NCBI RefSeq assembly: GCF_001650495.1
Contig: NZ_LWCS01000030.1
Span: 1 to 64,000 of the forward strand
DNA: 64,000 nt
Source: Mycolicibacterium iranicum
GTDB taxonomy: Bacteria > Actinomycetota > Actinomycetes > Mycobacteriales > Mycobacteriaceae
Direction of reading: 5' to 3'
A program made the position numbers and the translations under genes. Under the pieces are notes generated by a model. The model ran no database searches and was not told where the DNA came from. It saw nothing but the letters and a program-made list of their open reading frames with translations. Numbering within the stretch: the first letter of the stretch is position 1; each line of letters starts with the position of its first letter. Of the stretch, positions 1-9,000 are shown piece after piece.

Positions 1-1575
1 ACCCTCGACATTGCCCCCGCCCTCAACCCCGCCCAAGGCTGCATCAGCCTGCCCGGCACCCTCACCAAACGCGGCGGCTACCGCCATCTCGACGGCACCC
101 TCACCCATGCCCGCGCAGCCTTCATCGAGCGCTCCGCACCAGACATGCTGCCCCGGCTCTACCAGCTCCTCGGCATGCTCAAACCGGCTGCCACCACCGA
201 CCCGTCACCACCCGACGAACCACACGACCACCTGTCCGGCTACACCACAGGCGAAGGTGAACACCGCCGCCTGACGCCCGCCTACACCCGCACCGACCCC
301 CTCCCCGACAGCATCGCCGCCTTCGCCACCCACGGCGACACCGCCCCTACCGACCGACCCCACTGGAAAAGCCCAAGCGAAGCGCGCTTCGCCACCGTCG
401 TGGCCGCACTCGACCGCGGCTACACCCCGGCAATACTGCGCGAACTCATCGAACCCGGTGGCCCCTGGCATGACGGCCTCGGAACCGCCTACAAGCGATA
501 CGGACACGGCGCCGACCGAGCCCTCTTACGCGATATCGACCGCGCCTTCGACTGGCTCATCGCAAACCCCCTTCAATACCGACGCCCGCAGCACAAGCAG
601 AAGTACACACAGGGGGGTAGTTCACCAACAGCTACTCACAAAAGCGGGTTTACCGGCCCGCCGGATCTACGGCACTGGCTGGCCAACGCCTTCCGATGGG
701 CCGACCTCGAATTTGCCGGTCAGCGCTACCGCTGGACAGTGCACGCAGTTCTGCAAACTCTGGCCGTGCACGCCCTCAAAGCCGGAGACAAGAGCACAGG
801 AACGTGGGTCGTAGGAGTCGGCGGCCGCAGCTTATCCCTGGGTGCTGGGCTACTTAGCCCAGACGCGGTGTGGCGTGTCCTCAGAGACCTCCGGGACCGA
901 CAAGGATCACCAGTCGTCCTCGTGCGTAGCCACATGGGTCTAGAAGCCGACTACTACGCACTGACCAGCCAGAACAACCTCATCACCGACCTCAAGCACC
1001 ACACCGAGCGCATCCGCATCGAAGCAGTCCACGACATATGGCACATCCTCGGCCACCACCTACGCCGAATCTACGAACTCATCGCACACCACGGCCTCAC
1101 TTATCGCGACGACATCTATGCCGCTGCGGCAGTATCCCGAAGTACCGGGGATGAAGTGGTGCGCCAACTACAGATCCACGGCCTCATTGCAGCGACGGCT
1201 CCCAAAATGCTCGGACCCGGGCCAGTCACCCCCACTGTCCTGGCCGAGGCACATCAACTGCCCCACCTACGAGAACAACGCCAACAGACCTACCGCCAAC
1301 AACGTGCTCAATGGCAACAATGGCTCGATATCCGGGAACGGCTAAAGAACGCAGACACCACTTTCGATGCCGCGAAGGCACCGGCCGGCGACGCCCTATC
1401 AACGCCGCCGTATAACGCCTTCGCTGATACCCAGGACTACTTGGAATCCGTTCTGCGCACCGGACCGCCCGAGGACATAGAACGGCTCGAAGACCACGCG
1501 ATCGGCCTAGTCGAGACGATCATGGGGGCAACGCTGCTAAGTCGCCGTGCAGTACCAGCCAAACCGTCACAGTGA
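1..1575 (+). CDS. Replication initiator / prim-pol-type plasmid protein (5' end outside window)
   Basis: The frame is open from the first base, so the N-terminus lies upstream of the window and only about 524 residues are visible. The first residues (NPAQGCISLPGTLTKRGGYR, then LDGTL) match the end of the primase-polymerase-type domain of actinobacterial plasmid replication proteins, which carry a 'GCIR.PG...GGY' stretch. Around 770-960 the text SLSLGAGLLSPDAVWRVLRD is a winged-helix-like segment of the sort used to bind origin DNA. The C-terminus is Gln/Arg-rich and probably helical. Likely role: initiating or priming plasmid replication, which fits the iterons and partition genes 2 kb downstream. 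The family assignment is from motif memory and is moderately secure; the partial N-terminus prevents checking the catalytic Asp residues. Confidence 0.62.
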   Translation, partial: TLDIAPALNPAQGCISLPGTLTKRGGYRHLDGTLTHARAAFIERSAPDMLPRLYQLLGMLKPAATTDPSPPDEPHDHLSGYTTGEGEHRRLTPAYTRTDPLPDSIAAFATHGDTAPTDRPHWKSPSEARFATVVAALDRGYTPAILRELIEPGGPWHDGLGTAYKRYGHGADRALLRDIDRAFDWLIANPLQYRRPQHKQKYTQGGSSPTATHKSGFTGPPDLRHWLANAFRWADLEFAGQRYRWTVHAVLQTLAVHALKAGDKSTGTWVVGVGGRSLSLGAGLLSPDAVWRVLRDLRDRQGSPVVLVRSHMGLEADYYALTSQNNLITDLKHHTERIRIEAVHDIWHILGHHLRRIYELIAHHGLTYRDDIYAAAAVSRSTGDEVVRQLQIHGLIAATAPKMLGPGPVTPTVLAEAHQLPHLREQRQQTYRQQRAQWQQWLDIRERLKNADTTFDAAKAPAGDALSTPPYNAFADTQDYLESVLRTGPPEDIERLEDHAIGLVETIMGATLLSRRAVPAKPSQ

Positions 1576-1642
1576 CGATACGCGACCATGGGTGTGCCAA
1601 GCACCAAGCATGGTGCGCCGCGCCTACTACTACTGTCCGTTC

Positions 1643-1675
1643 TCATCTGTGCTGTACAGGGGTCAGCACAGATGA
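1643..1675. promoter_or_regulatory. Perfect 12-bp inverted repeat between the replication gene and erm
   Basis: TCATCTGTGCTG (1643-1654) and CAGCACAGATGA (1664-1675) are exact reverse complements separated by 9 nt. It sits 68 bp after the replication gene stop and 220 bp before erm. No T-run follows it, so a classical intrinsic terminator is doubtful. It could be a terminator of the actinobacterial type without a U-tract, or an operator. Confidence 0.5.
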
Positions 1676-1894
1676 CCTGTGGTCCATCAGTTTAAATGAG
1701 AAGCCTGGTGGGATGGCCGACGTGTTGTAAGGTGCCGCTGTGGGAATTACCAGCGTGGCAGTGATTCGGATCCGGCGCTTCTAGCGGCGGACAGCGACAC
1801 CTAACTATTTGCGCTCCGCCGCTTTCAGCATTCCAGCTGGGCGGCGTTCTCATGCTGCCCGGGCCACCCCACAAAAGCCCGGAGTCCGTTCCCG

Positions 1895-2707
1895 ATGCCT
1901 ACTTTCCGTGCTGGCCGCCACGAATTCGGCCAGAACTTCTTGACTGACCAACCGACGATCGACCACATTGTCAAACTCGTCTCGCAAAGCAACGGTCCGA
2001 TCATCGAAATTGGTTCCGGCGCAGGGGCATTGACGCTTCCAATGCAAACCCTGCTACGGCCTATCACGGCCGTCGAGATAGACCCGCGACAGGTCCAAGC
2101 GCTCCGACGCCAGGTGAACTCGCGAACAACCGTTGTGCATGATGACTTCCTACACTTTCGACTACCGCGATCGCCGCACACCATCGTGGGAAACTTGCCA
2201 TTCCACCAGACCACCGCGATGCTTCGGCGCATCCTGCACTCCGACCACTGGACGACCGCAGTCCTGCTCGTGCAGTGGGAGGTCGCGCGCCGCCGCGCAG
2301 CAGTGGGAGGCGCGACTATGATGACGGCGCAAAGCTGGCCGTGGTATACGTTCCAACTGGTTGGCCGCATTCCAGCAGCGGCATTCACACCCCGGCCGGG
2401 AGTCGATGCCGGCCTGATGACCATCACCCGGCGCACCGTCCCCCTCGTGAACACCGCCCAGCGCAAGCAATACAGCGCGTTCGTCCACGCCGTCTTCACA
2501 AGCAAAGGCAGCGGTCTGCGTCAGATTCTGCCGCGCGTCGCCGACGCCTCGGCGAAAGGTGGGGTCATGACATGGATTACACAGCAGCGACTCTCAAATT
2601 CATCTCTGCCTCGTGATCTCACGCCAGAGCAGTGGGCCGAGATCTTCGCCATCGCCACTCGACACGCTGCAGCAGCCACTCCCAAACGTTCGAGGAACGG
2701 GCGATGA
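1895..2707 (+). CDS. erm: Erm-family 23S rRNA adenine-N6 dimethyltransferase (MLS resistance)
   Basis: This 270-aa protein is an Erm/KsgA-type SAM-dependent rRNA methyltransferase. It opens with GRHEFGQNFL (residues 7-16), the hallmark of Erm proteins. SAM-binding motif I is EIGSGAGAL (38-46), the acidic motif II is VEID (60-63), and the catalytic motif IV is NLPF (100-103). Family members dimethylate A2058 of 23S rRNA and give macrolide-lincosamide-streptogramin B resistance. The ATG at 1895 is preceded by GGAG at 1881-1884, a good spacing, and yields the canonical N-terminus. The HEFGQNFL start resembles corynebacterial Erm(X)-like proteins more than the short Erm(37); this is impression only. 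The 320-bp upstream region could hold a leader or WhiB7-type promoter, but I see no convincing leader peptide. Confidence 0.88.
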   Translation: MPTFRAGRHEFGQNFLTDQPTIDHIVKLVSQSNGPIIEIGSGAGALTLPMQTLLRPITAVEIDPRQVQALRRQVNSRTTVVHDDFLHFRLPRSPHTIVGNLPFHQTTAMLRRILHSDHWTTAVLLVQWEVARRRAAVGGATMMTAQSWPWYTFQLVGRIPAAAFTPRPGVDAGLMTITRRTVPLVNTAQRKQYSAFVHAVFTSKGSGLRQILPRVADASAKGGVMTWITQQRLSNSSLPRDLTPEQWAEIFAIATRHAAAATPKRSRNGR

Positions 2708-2944
2708 CCCATGGTCCTGCGCTGGATGAACACCCGTGCGCATCCAGCACCCCGCGTGTATCAGACCAAATGAGAATGCTTCAGGCCAGCTGAGAACTGA
2801 CAACTGCTTCCAGCCCTGCTGCAAAGTCCTGACGGGCGACCGAAGCATACAAGGAGTGGCGGGCGCGATCGACGTAGCTTGTCGGGCCACGCCTGTGCAA
2901 GCATTTGGGGTAGCAGTCCTTAGTCCGGGGGGGAGATTTCAAGG

Positions 2945-3343
2945 TTGGACACCATCGTGATCGCCGTCGGGATGCCGTTTTGTCTCGCGTTTCTGGACCA
3001 GCCCGTTGATGAGGTCGTCGCGCTCTGGGAATCGTGGGTCGAATCAGGAGAACTCGTTCGAGCACGTCACGAAGACCCTGCCCGCGATGCCGTAGTACGA
3101 CTACGCCCCTCCGTGCTGGGGGTAGCTGAATTCATCCCGAATCAACCGGCCGGCCGACTTTATGGGGACCGGATGCTCTGGTCGCTGCCGTCCCTGATTC
3201 CGCTGCCTGACGCGGCTGATTCCTCCCCTCAGCATTCCCACTTTTGGACGCTCCAGATGAACGGATTCACGGCCAGGCCAGAAGTATCCGACAATGGGTC
3301 GACCGGCTTAATCCTGGGCAGATGGGATTTTGGCCGGCTGTAG
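2945..3343 (+). CDS. Hypothetical protein (TTG start, 132 aa)
   Basis: This is an open frame of 132 residues with mycobacterial-looking codons in the first half (many GTC, CTC, GCC) but fewer in the second. The start is a TTG with AAGG directly before it, so the ribosome site is poor. The protein is soluble, Trp-rich and has no motif I recognise. It lies alone between erm and an AT-rich non-coding block. It may be a decayed gene or a fragment. Confidence 0.35.
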   Translation: MDTIVIAVGMPFCLAFLDQPVDEVVALWESWVESGELVRARHEDPARDAVVRLRPSVLGVAEFIPNQPAGRLYGDRMLWSLPSLIPLPDAADSSPQHSHFWTLQMNGFTARPEVSDNGSTGLILGRWDFGRL

Positions 3344-3660
3344 TAAGTGCCGAGGAACTCGCCGCGAACGTTTAGAAGTCTTCGTAGTAAGAAGCGCAGC
3401 TTAAGGCGTCTACACGGCTACGTCGTCAGTTTGCGTGGCGTTTCTATCCGGATCTATTAGTCATTAACGTCACCGTGACGAATGTGCGCACAGCGAATCC
3501 TTGGGCGCCGCATAAGGGCAGGTAGCAGTGCTTCCGGTCGCCATCTAGTAATTCTACATTAGAACGTTAGAACGCTACTTCGTTACATACTTATAGCGAT
3601 GCCTTATGTAGTGCACTAGCGGTACAACGTTTGATGGTGATACGATTACATCGATTGTTG
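3344..3660. other. AT-rich non-coding block upstream of the iterons (possible origin region)
   Basis: About 317 bp without a gene and clearly richer in A/T than the rest of the window. It contains a near-palindrome CGTCACCGTGACG at 3468-3480, a tandem TTAGAACG pair near 3559-3574, and a degenerate iteron (GTTTGATGGTGATA) near 3629-3642. Together with the iteron array this composition is what an origin or centromere region looks like, but no DnaA box was identified with confidence. Confidence 0.45.
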
Positions 3661-3788
3661 GTTTGATCGGTACAGCGTTTGATCGGTACAGCGTTTGATC
3701 GGTACAGCGTTTGATCGGTACAGCGTTTGATCGGTACAGCGTTTGATCGGTACAGCGTTTGATCGGTACAGCGTTTGATCGGTACAAA
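3661..3788. repeat. Array of eight 16-bp direct repeats (iterons; candidate centromere or oriV)
   Basis: The unit GTTTGATCGGTACAGC begins at 3661 and repeats with no spacer at 3677, 3693, 3709, 3725, 3741, 3757 and 3773. Seven copies are identical and the eighth ends in ACAAA. Each unit carries TGATC and GTAC. The array lies directly upstream of parA and the RHH gene. In type Ib partition systems, repeats in this position serve both as centromere and as the operator bound by the RHH protein; in iteron plasmids similar arrays bind the Rep protein. Both roles remain possible. Confidence 0.85.
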
Positions 3789-3805
3789 GCACGAGCGCAT
3801 ACGAG

Positions 3806-4456
3806 GTGGCGTACTCGCTCGATGCCGTCTTGGTGGACCTCGAACACGACATCGCCGGCGTCACGTCGATATGGGGGGACCGGCCGCTGGACCGAACCAG
3901 GGTCCCGATCCTGGATGCCCTTGCGACGGGGCGCACTCCGAAACCTCTCAAGGGGTACCGCAAGCCTCGGCTAGTGCCAGGACACCCGCATCTCGACAAG
4001 GAAGCGCCTAGCCGCGAGCAGATGTCAGAAGCACTGCTGAAATGGGCTGCCGAGTGGGACACCGAGTGGGTCGTTGTCGACACGCACCCTGGAGCCGGCG
4101 AGCACACGCATGGTGCCCTTGCCGTGGCCGATGTTGTCCTGGCGCCCACAACCCTGGATCTGCTCGATCTACGCGGGTTGGAGCAGCTGGTGGACGAAAT
4201 GGTCGACTACCCGATTGTGGTCTTGCCGACCAAGGTCCGCGCAGTCCCGGCCGCTGTCGGGCTGAAAAAGCTTGAGCAGATCACCGCTGGAACCCCCGTG
4301 CAGATCGCACCGCCGATCCCGTTGGTCGCTGACCTGCCCAAACGGACCAAGCGGATTGCTATCACGTCGGAAGATCCGCCGGCTAAGCCCTTCCGGCTCC
4401 TGGCTGAGCGCTACAAACTGGTGTGCGAGTTCGTGAAGGAGTACGTGAATGGGTAA
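3806..4456 (+). CDS. parA: ParA-type partition ATPase lacking its Walker A N-terminus
   Basis: This 216-aa frame has the body of a ParA/MinD ATPase. LDAVLVDLEHD (residues 5-15) is the strand after the P-loop, WVVVDTHPGAG (88-98) is the Walker B-like region, and VVLPTKV is the later nucleotide-binding strand. The P-loop itself (normally KGGVGKST) is missing. In the same frame the codons before the GTG at 3806 read S-V-Q-S-T-S-A-Y-E-V-A-Y, so the homology to 'GK-STSAY..AY' begins exactly where the iteron array stops. No upstream ATG in this frame exists, because TGA occurs in the repeats. As sequenced it cannot bind ATP normally. It is 8 bp overlapped with the RHH gene, the usual parAB arrangement. 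Either a genuine truncation or an assembly error over the repeats would explain it. Confidence 0.75.
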   Translation: MAYSLDAVLVDLEHDIAGVTSIWGDRPLDRTRVPILDALATGRTPKPLKGYRKPRLVPGHPHLDKEAPSREQMSEALLKWAAEWDTEWVVVDTHPGAGEHTHGALAVADVVLAPTTLDLLDLRGLEQLVDEMVDYPIVVLPTKVRAVPAAVGLKKLEQITAGTPVQIAPPIPLVADLPKRTKRIAITSEDPPAKPFRLLAERYKLVCEFVKEYVNG

Positions 4457-4979
4457 CGGGATGGACATGCTCAAGGCGCAGCGCGACAAACGCAAGCCAG
4501 TGGGCAACGAAATGCCCAAGCCGCTGCACGGCCCGCGCGCTACGCCCGTGAGTATCCCTGCCACCACTGAGGGGGCAGGGGCGCCGGAGCCGTCGTCTGT
4601 GCCAGCGGCAACGGACACACGTGCTTCGTCAGTAGCACCGTCGACCCCATCGACTGAGCCTGCCGTGACGCCGAGCACCAAGGCGAAACGGCCAGCAGTA
4701 GCAGTACGGGACAAGTCGGACAAGGCTGTAGCGAGTCAACCCGCTAGCGGCAGCTCTGAGCTGTACCCGACAACGGCGTACCTGGAACTGGAAGAGGACA
4801 AGTACATACGCCGCGCACTTGAAGCCGGTCGATACGGCAAGCCCAAGGTCACCTCGGCAAGCGCGGTCATCCGCTACGCGGTGCGTCACTTGGCCGAGCA
4901 CATGACTCCCGAACAGGTTGTCGCCGCGATCCGCGAAGCTGCGCCCGAAACGAGCAACCAGGGGAGAATCCGCCTTTAA
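4449..4979 (+). CDS. ParB/ParG-like partition partner with C-terminal ribbon-helix-helix
   Basis: The ATG at 4449 overlaps the parA stop by 8 bp, implying translational coupling. The protein has 176 residues: a basic N-terminus (KAQRDKRK), a Pro/Ala/Thr/Ser-rich unstructured middle (about 40-95), and a C-terminal domain YLELEEDKYIRRALEAGRYG followed by SASAVIRYAVRHL, which looks like the strand-helix-helix of a MetJ/Arc protein. This is the expected partner of a small ParA in type Ib partition, where the RHH binds upstream repeats and its flexible arm stimulates the ATPase. The RHH assignment rests on pattern, not on a strong motif. Confidence 0.6.
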   Translation: MGNGMDMLKAQRDKRKPVGNEMPKPLHGPRATPVSIPATTEGAGAPEPSSVPAATDTRASSVAPSTPSTEPAVTPSTKAKRPAVAVRDKSDKAVASQPASGSSELYPTTAYLELEEDKYIRRALEAGRYGKPKVTSASAVIRYAVRHLAEHMTPEQVVAAIREAAPETSNQGRIRL

Positions 4980-4988
4980 TCGCTCTAC

Positions 4989-5006
4989 CGTTCTATCGAT
5001 AGAACG
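4989..5006. promoter_or_regulatory. 18-bp perfect palindrome after the partition operon
   Basis: CGTTCTATCGATAGAACG reads identically on both strands. It begins 10 bp after the RHH gene stop and 120 bp before the next gene. It has no loop and no T-run, so it looks more like a protein-binding site than a terminator. The two-HTH protein encoded next is a candidate binder. Confidence 0.5.
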
Positions 5007-5126
5007 AGCAGGCGTGCCGACACGCCACGATCATCCATTGTGCGATGTTGACCTATATGTATGCCAACAGTGCATGTAAACTCTGCGGCAACGTGGCGGC
5101 GTAGTCACTCACCACCACGTCAGTAA

Positions 5127-6032
5127 GTGACCACCGCACGAGGGGACTGGGAGGCGATCATTACGGCCGTCGTGGACCAGGACCACCCCGGCGACCCCGA
5201 TGTCGCCCTCCTCGCCCGCCACGTTAAGGCACGCCTACGTCGGCTGGGAATGTCGGTGCTTGCCGCATCCGAGTACGGAATTCTGTCGCGGTCGACGCTG
5301 ACAGCGATCACTCAGGGTGCCGACCGGGTACCGAGCTACCGAACCCTGGCCAAGCTCGATGACCTGCTGAGCTGGGAGCCTGGATCAGCAGAACGGGCGC
5401 TGCATGGCGGTGACCCGGTACCGCGCGAGGATGGCGTCTACGGCAGATTGCCGGCCCCACCGGCCGACGCACCGGAAGAGGATGTCGCCGCGGCGACGGC
5501 AGCGCTCAACGATGTCTTCGATACGGCGTTCGAAGATCCTGCAGGCTGGGACTACGACCATCTCCTTCGGTGGATTGATAAGCGCCTGCGCGAGCTCAAT
5601 ATGACGAAATCGAAGTTCGCCGCCATTGGGGGACCGGCCCGCGCGACGCTGGCGACTCTGGGTAAGCGAGGCTTCGGCCCGAGCGCAGAGACCCTCGATC
5701 GCATCGACACCTTCTTGCTGTGGGAGCGTGGATCTGCGCTCACTGCGCTGCGCGGCGGTACCCCGGTGCGCAAAGGCCCCAAAGTGGCGCCGAACCCGGC
5801 GCTGGTTCCGCTCAACGGCGCCCTGGACACACTCAATGCTGTCAAGGTGCGTCTGACCCGCCAGAGTCAGAGCCTTACTCAGCTACATTCGGATGTAGAC
5901 GAGGCGCTGGAGCGTGTCAGTGTCGCGATCAGTGAACTTGGTGACAGAGAACGCCTTGACGCGTTGCTGTTGTCGGAGATGGGCGACCCCGAACAGGGTG
6001 ATGCCGCAGGAACGGGAGAAATCCATGACTAG
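5127..6032 (+). CDS. Plasmid DNA-binding protein with two tandem HTH-like modules
   Basis: This is a 301-aa protein from a GTG at 5127. Two internally similar blocks are visible: LARHVKARLRRLGMSVLAAS ending in ALHGGDPV (about residues 28-95) and LLRWIDKRLRELNMTKSKFA ending in ALRGGTPV (about 147-214). Each resembles a helix-turn-helix of the XRE type followed by a conserved 'W-E-x-GSA...AL-GG-PV' tail, so the gene probably arose by internal duplication. The C-terminus (about 240-285) is a predicted coiled coil. It is the first gene of the 5-13.5 kb plasmid operon. Likely a regulator or structural DNA-binding factor; I do not recognise a named family. Confidence 0.6.
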   Translation: MTTARGDWEAIITAVVDQDHPGDPDVALLARHVKARLRRLGMSVLAASEYGILSRSTLTAITQGADRVPSYRTLAKLDDLLSWEPGSAERALHGGDPVPREDGVYGRLPAPPADAPEEDVAAATAALNDVFDTAFEDPAGWDYDHLLRWIDKRLRELNMTKSKFAAIGGPARATLATLGKRGFGPSAETLDRIDTFLLWERGSALTALRGGTPVRKGPKVAPNPALVPLNGALDTLNAVKVRLTRQSQSLTQLHSDVDEALERVSVAISELGDRERLDALLLSEMGDPEQGDAAGTGEIHD

Positions 6033-6059
6033 CGGTATTGCAGTAGGGGAGCGCCGACT

Positions 6060-9000
6060 ATGGCCGACACCGAGGACCAGGGTCTGTTCAGCGTCGAGGA
6101 ATCGGAGCACAGTCACAGTGACCGAGTGGATGCGCCAAGCCGTCGACCAGGTGTATCACCACCAGATCGGTATACCAGCGCAGTGGTCCCCGGAGCAGAC
6201 AGAGCTGTTCCTGAGCCTGGTGACCCAGCGGCTGGACGATCAGGCCGCGACGCTGGCACTGGAGCTGGGGGAGCAGGCAGTGCAGAGCTGGACCCAGCAG
6301 CACCACGGTCAGCCCGACCACGAGACGACAGTCGGTCTGCACGAGACGGCCTTGCAGAACGCCCGCGAAGCGATCGTGCGGCAGAGCCTGTACGACTTGA
6401 TTCCGCAGCCACCGGAGGGCCACGACAGCCCGCCAGCACTGGCCGACATTCCCTGGACTCAACGGTGGCGGCACCTGACGTATCGGGCCGAGCCGAGCGA
6501 ACAGATCGAGGAACTCGCAGACCATCTGTGGCCGGACCGCAGCGCGATGTTCCGGGTCAAGGCGGCATATCTGCTGGCAACCCGGCTGGAAGAAAACCGG
6601 GCGATTCCCACCGCCCCGGGCCATCGCCTGACCCACGACCTGGGAGTCGAAGTCGCCGAAGCGATGACGGCCGAGGGGTACCCGCCCGAGTAGCCCGCAA
6701 GCGTAAAGCTCAGCCTCTCGCCGAAGATGATCCACAGCTTGCGCTCTTCGCCGAGGACAGCTTTGACCTGCCGACCGATCCTCGCGTCATCGACCCCGGC
6801 GGTGCCCCACTGCCGCCGCTCATCCCAGCAGCGCCCGACCATGACAGCGCCCAACCCGACCAGGTGCCCTCGGCGGCTATCGACGCGCTGACCCTCAATC
6901 GACCCCTACGCACCGCACCGAGCCGCGACGACCAGGCCCAGACTCCACTGGCCGCAACTACCGACGCCACCGCGCCACCGGCCCCCGTCAGGCCACCGCA
7001 GTCGATGCCCGACGCAGATACCAGCGATACCGCCCAGCGTGAGCACGAGACCCCGGGAGTGCCTGCACCGCCGGCCATCGACTACCGTCCCGGAACCACC
7101 ATCGCGGTCCCGTCCGGGGCGAAGGCCCGGCTCACCGCCAACCTCGCCGCCATCGACACGCTTATCGAGCTCCAAGGCCAAGCCCGCCATGCCACCGCCG
7201 CTGAACAAGACATCCTGGCCCGCTGGTCGGGATGGGGCGCGATCCCCGAGGTCTTCGACACCCGCAGCGACACCTACGCGGCCCAGCGTGATTACCTCAA
7301 GGAGGCCCTGGGCCCCGACCAATACCAAGCCGCGTCCAGAAGCACACTCAACGCCCACTACACCGACCCCGCCATCGCTGAGCAGATGTGGAAAGCGTTG
7401 CAGCACGCCGGTTTTACCGGCGGTCGGGTCCTGGAGCCCGGGTGTGGCGCGGGAACGTTCATTGGCTTGGCTCCCGAGACTGCGCAGATGGTCGGCGTCG
7501 AGAAAGACCCCATCAGCGCAGCCATCGCCGCCTACCTCTACCCGACTGCACAAGTTCGGGCCGAAGGATACGAAACAACCAACGTCCCCAACGGTTCCTT
7601 TGCCGCGGTGATCGGTAACGTCCCGTTCGGGAACTTCGCGCTACGCGACCCCGCCTACAACCCGCGCAGGCTGTCCATCCACAACCACTTCATCGTCAAG
7701 TCGTTGGACCTCACAGCACCCGGCGGCTACCAGATCGTTCTCACCAGCCGCTTCACCATGGACAACGCCGACCCGAAGGCCCGCCGCGAAATCCTGTCCC
7801 GCGCCGACCTGCTCGGAGCAATACGCCTGCCCTCCAACGCTTTCCGGCGTGTCGCGGGCACCGCAGTGGTCACCGACATTCTCGTGCTGCGTCGCCGCGA
7901 AGCCGACCGGGTTATCGAAGCCGGTGCTGACGACTGGCTACACACTGCATCGCTGACTGTGGCTGTCGATGACGGCACCGACACAGAGATCGACATCAAC
8001 TCCTACTTCCACGACCATCCCGAGAACATCCTCGGAAGCCCCAGCCTCGGCCACGGAATCCACGGCCACCAGACCCTCAACGTCACTGCCGACGAATCCA
8101 GCCCCTTGGCTCTGCAAGTCGGGCACCGCCTGCGCACCATCATCGACGCTGCCCGGGATCGCGGGCAAGGACTCACGGCCACCGCCGCATCGCTGACCGA
8201 GGTTACCGATGTGAGCTTCGATCCCGGCCTCATCACTGCTGTCACCACGAGACTCCCGGCCCGCGACACCCTGCGCTTCGATGAAGCATCCGATGAGTTC
8301 CAGACCTGGACAGGGGACACCTGGGTTACCGCGAAGGTCTTCAACACCCGCAAGCAGGAAACCATTCACCTGCTCAAACTGCGTGATGTTGCCAATGCGG
8401 TCGTGTCATCACAACGGGGCGGCCAGCCCAGCGATGTCCGTGAACAACTGCGCGGTGAACTCAACCGGCTCTACGACACCTACGTCGCCAAACACGGTCC
8501 TATCCAACGCTTCAAGTGGAGCAAGCCCTCCATCATCACCCAAGACCGCCACGACAAGACTCTGGCGAAATCCATTGAGCGGTGGCGTCAGAAGAACCCA
8601 GAGCAGCACACCGTGCCCGCCGAGCTCCTCGAAGCGTGGGACGAGCAGGCCTGGGAAACTCCCAGCCAGTACAAGATGCGTCCGCACATCGTCACCGCGC
8701 TGCGCAACGATCCCGGCTGGACCACAGTGCTGGCGCTGGAGGGCTACGACGAACTCACCGGGCAGACACGCAAGGCACCCATCTTCTCGGTAGATCTGCT
8801 GAGCCCACCGCAGGTCCGCGATCGTGCTGAGACCGCCGAAGAGGCCCTCGCCATCAGCCTGGACCACAACGGTGGCGTCGATATTGCGCACATCGCCACA
8901 CTGCTGAACACCGACCCCGCCGCCGCGCGAGAGAAGATGCGCGGGCTGGTTTTCCCGTCGCTACGCGATCCAGACATTCTCATTCCCGCCGCCCAAGCCC

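Noticed and set aside
3661..3788. CRISPR array
   Set aside because: The 16-bp repeats are contiguous with no spacers and there are no cas genes.
3575..4149. Minus-strand frames with a repeated Thr-Asp-Gln-Thr-Leu-Tyr-Arg-Ser peptide
   Set aside because: They come from translating the 16-bp iterons, which lack stops on that strand; no start context or codon bias supports them.
6113..6735. Minus-strand frames opposite the 191-aa plasmid protein
   Set aside because: Low-complexity Arg/Ser/Pro text, typical shadow of a high-GC gene.
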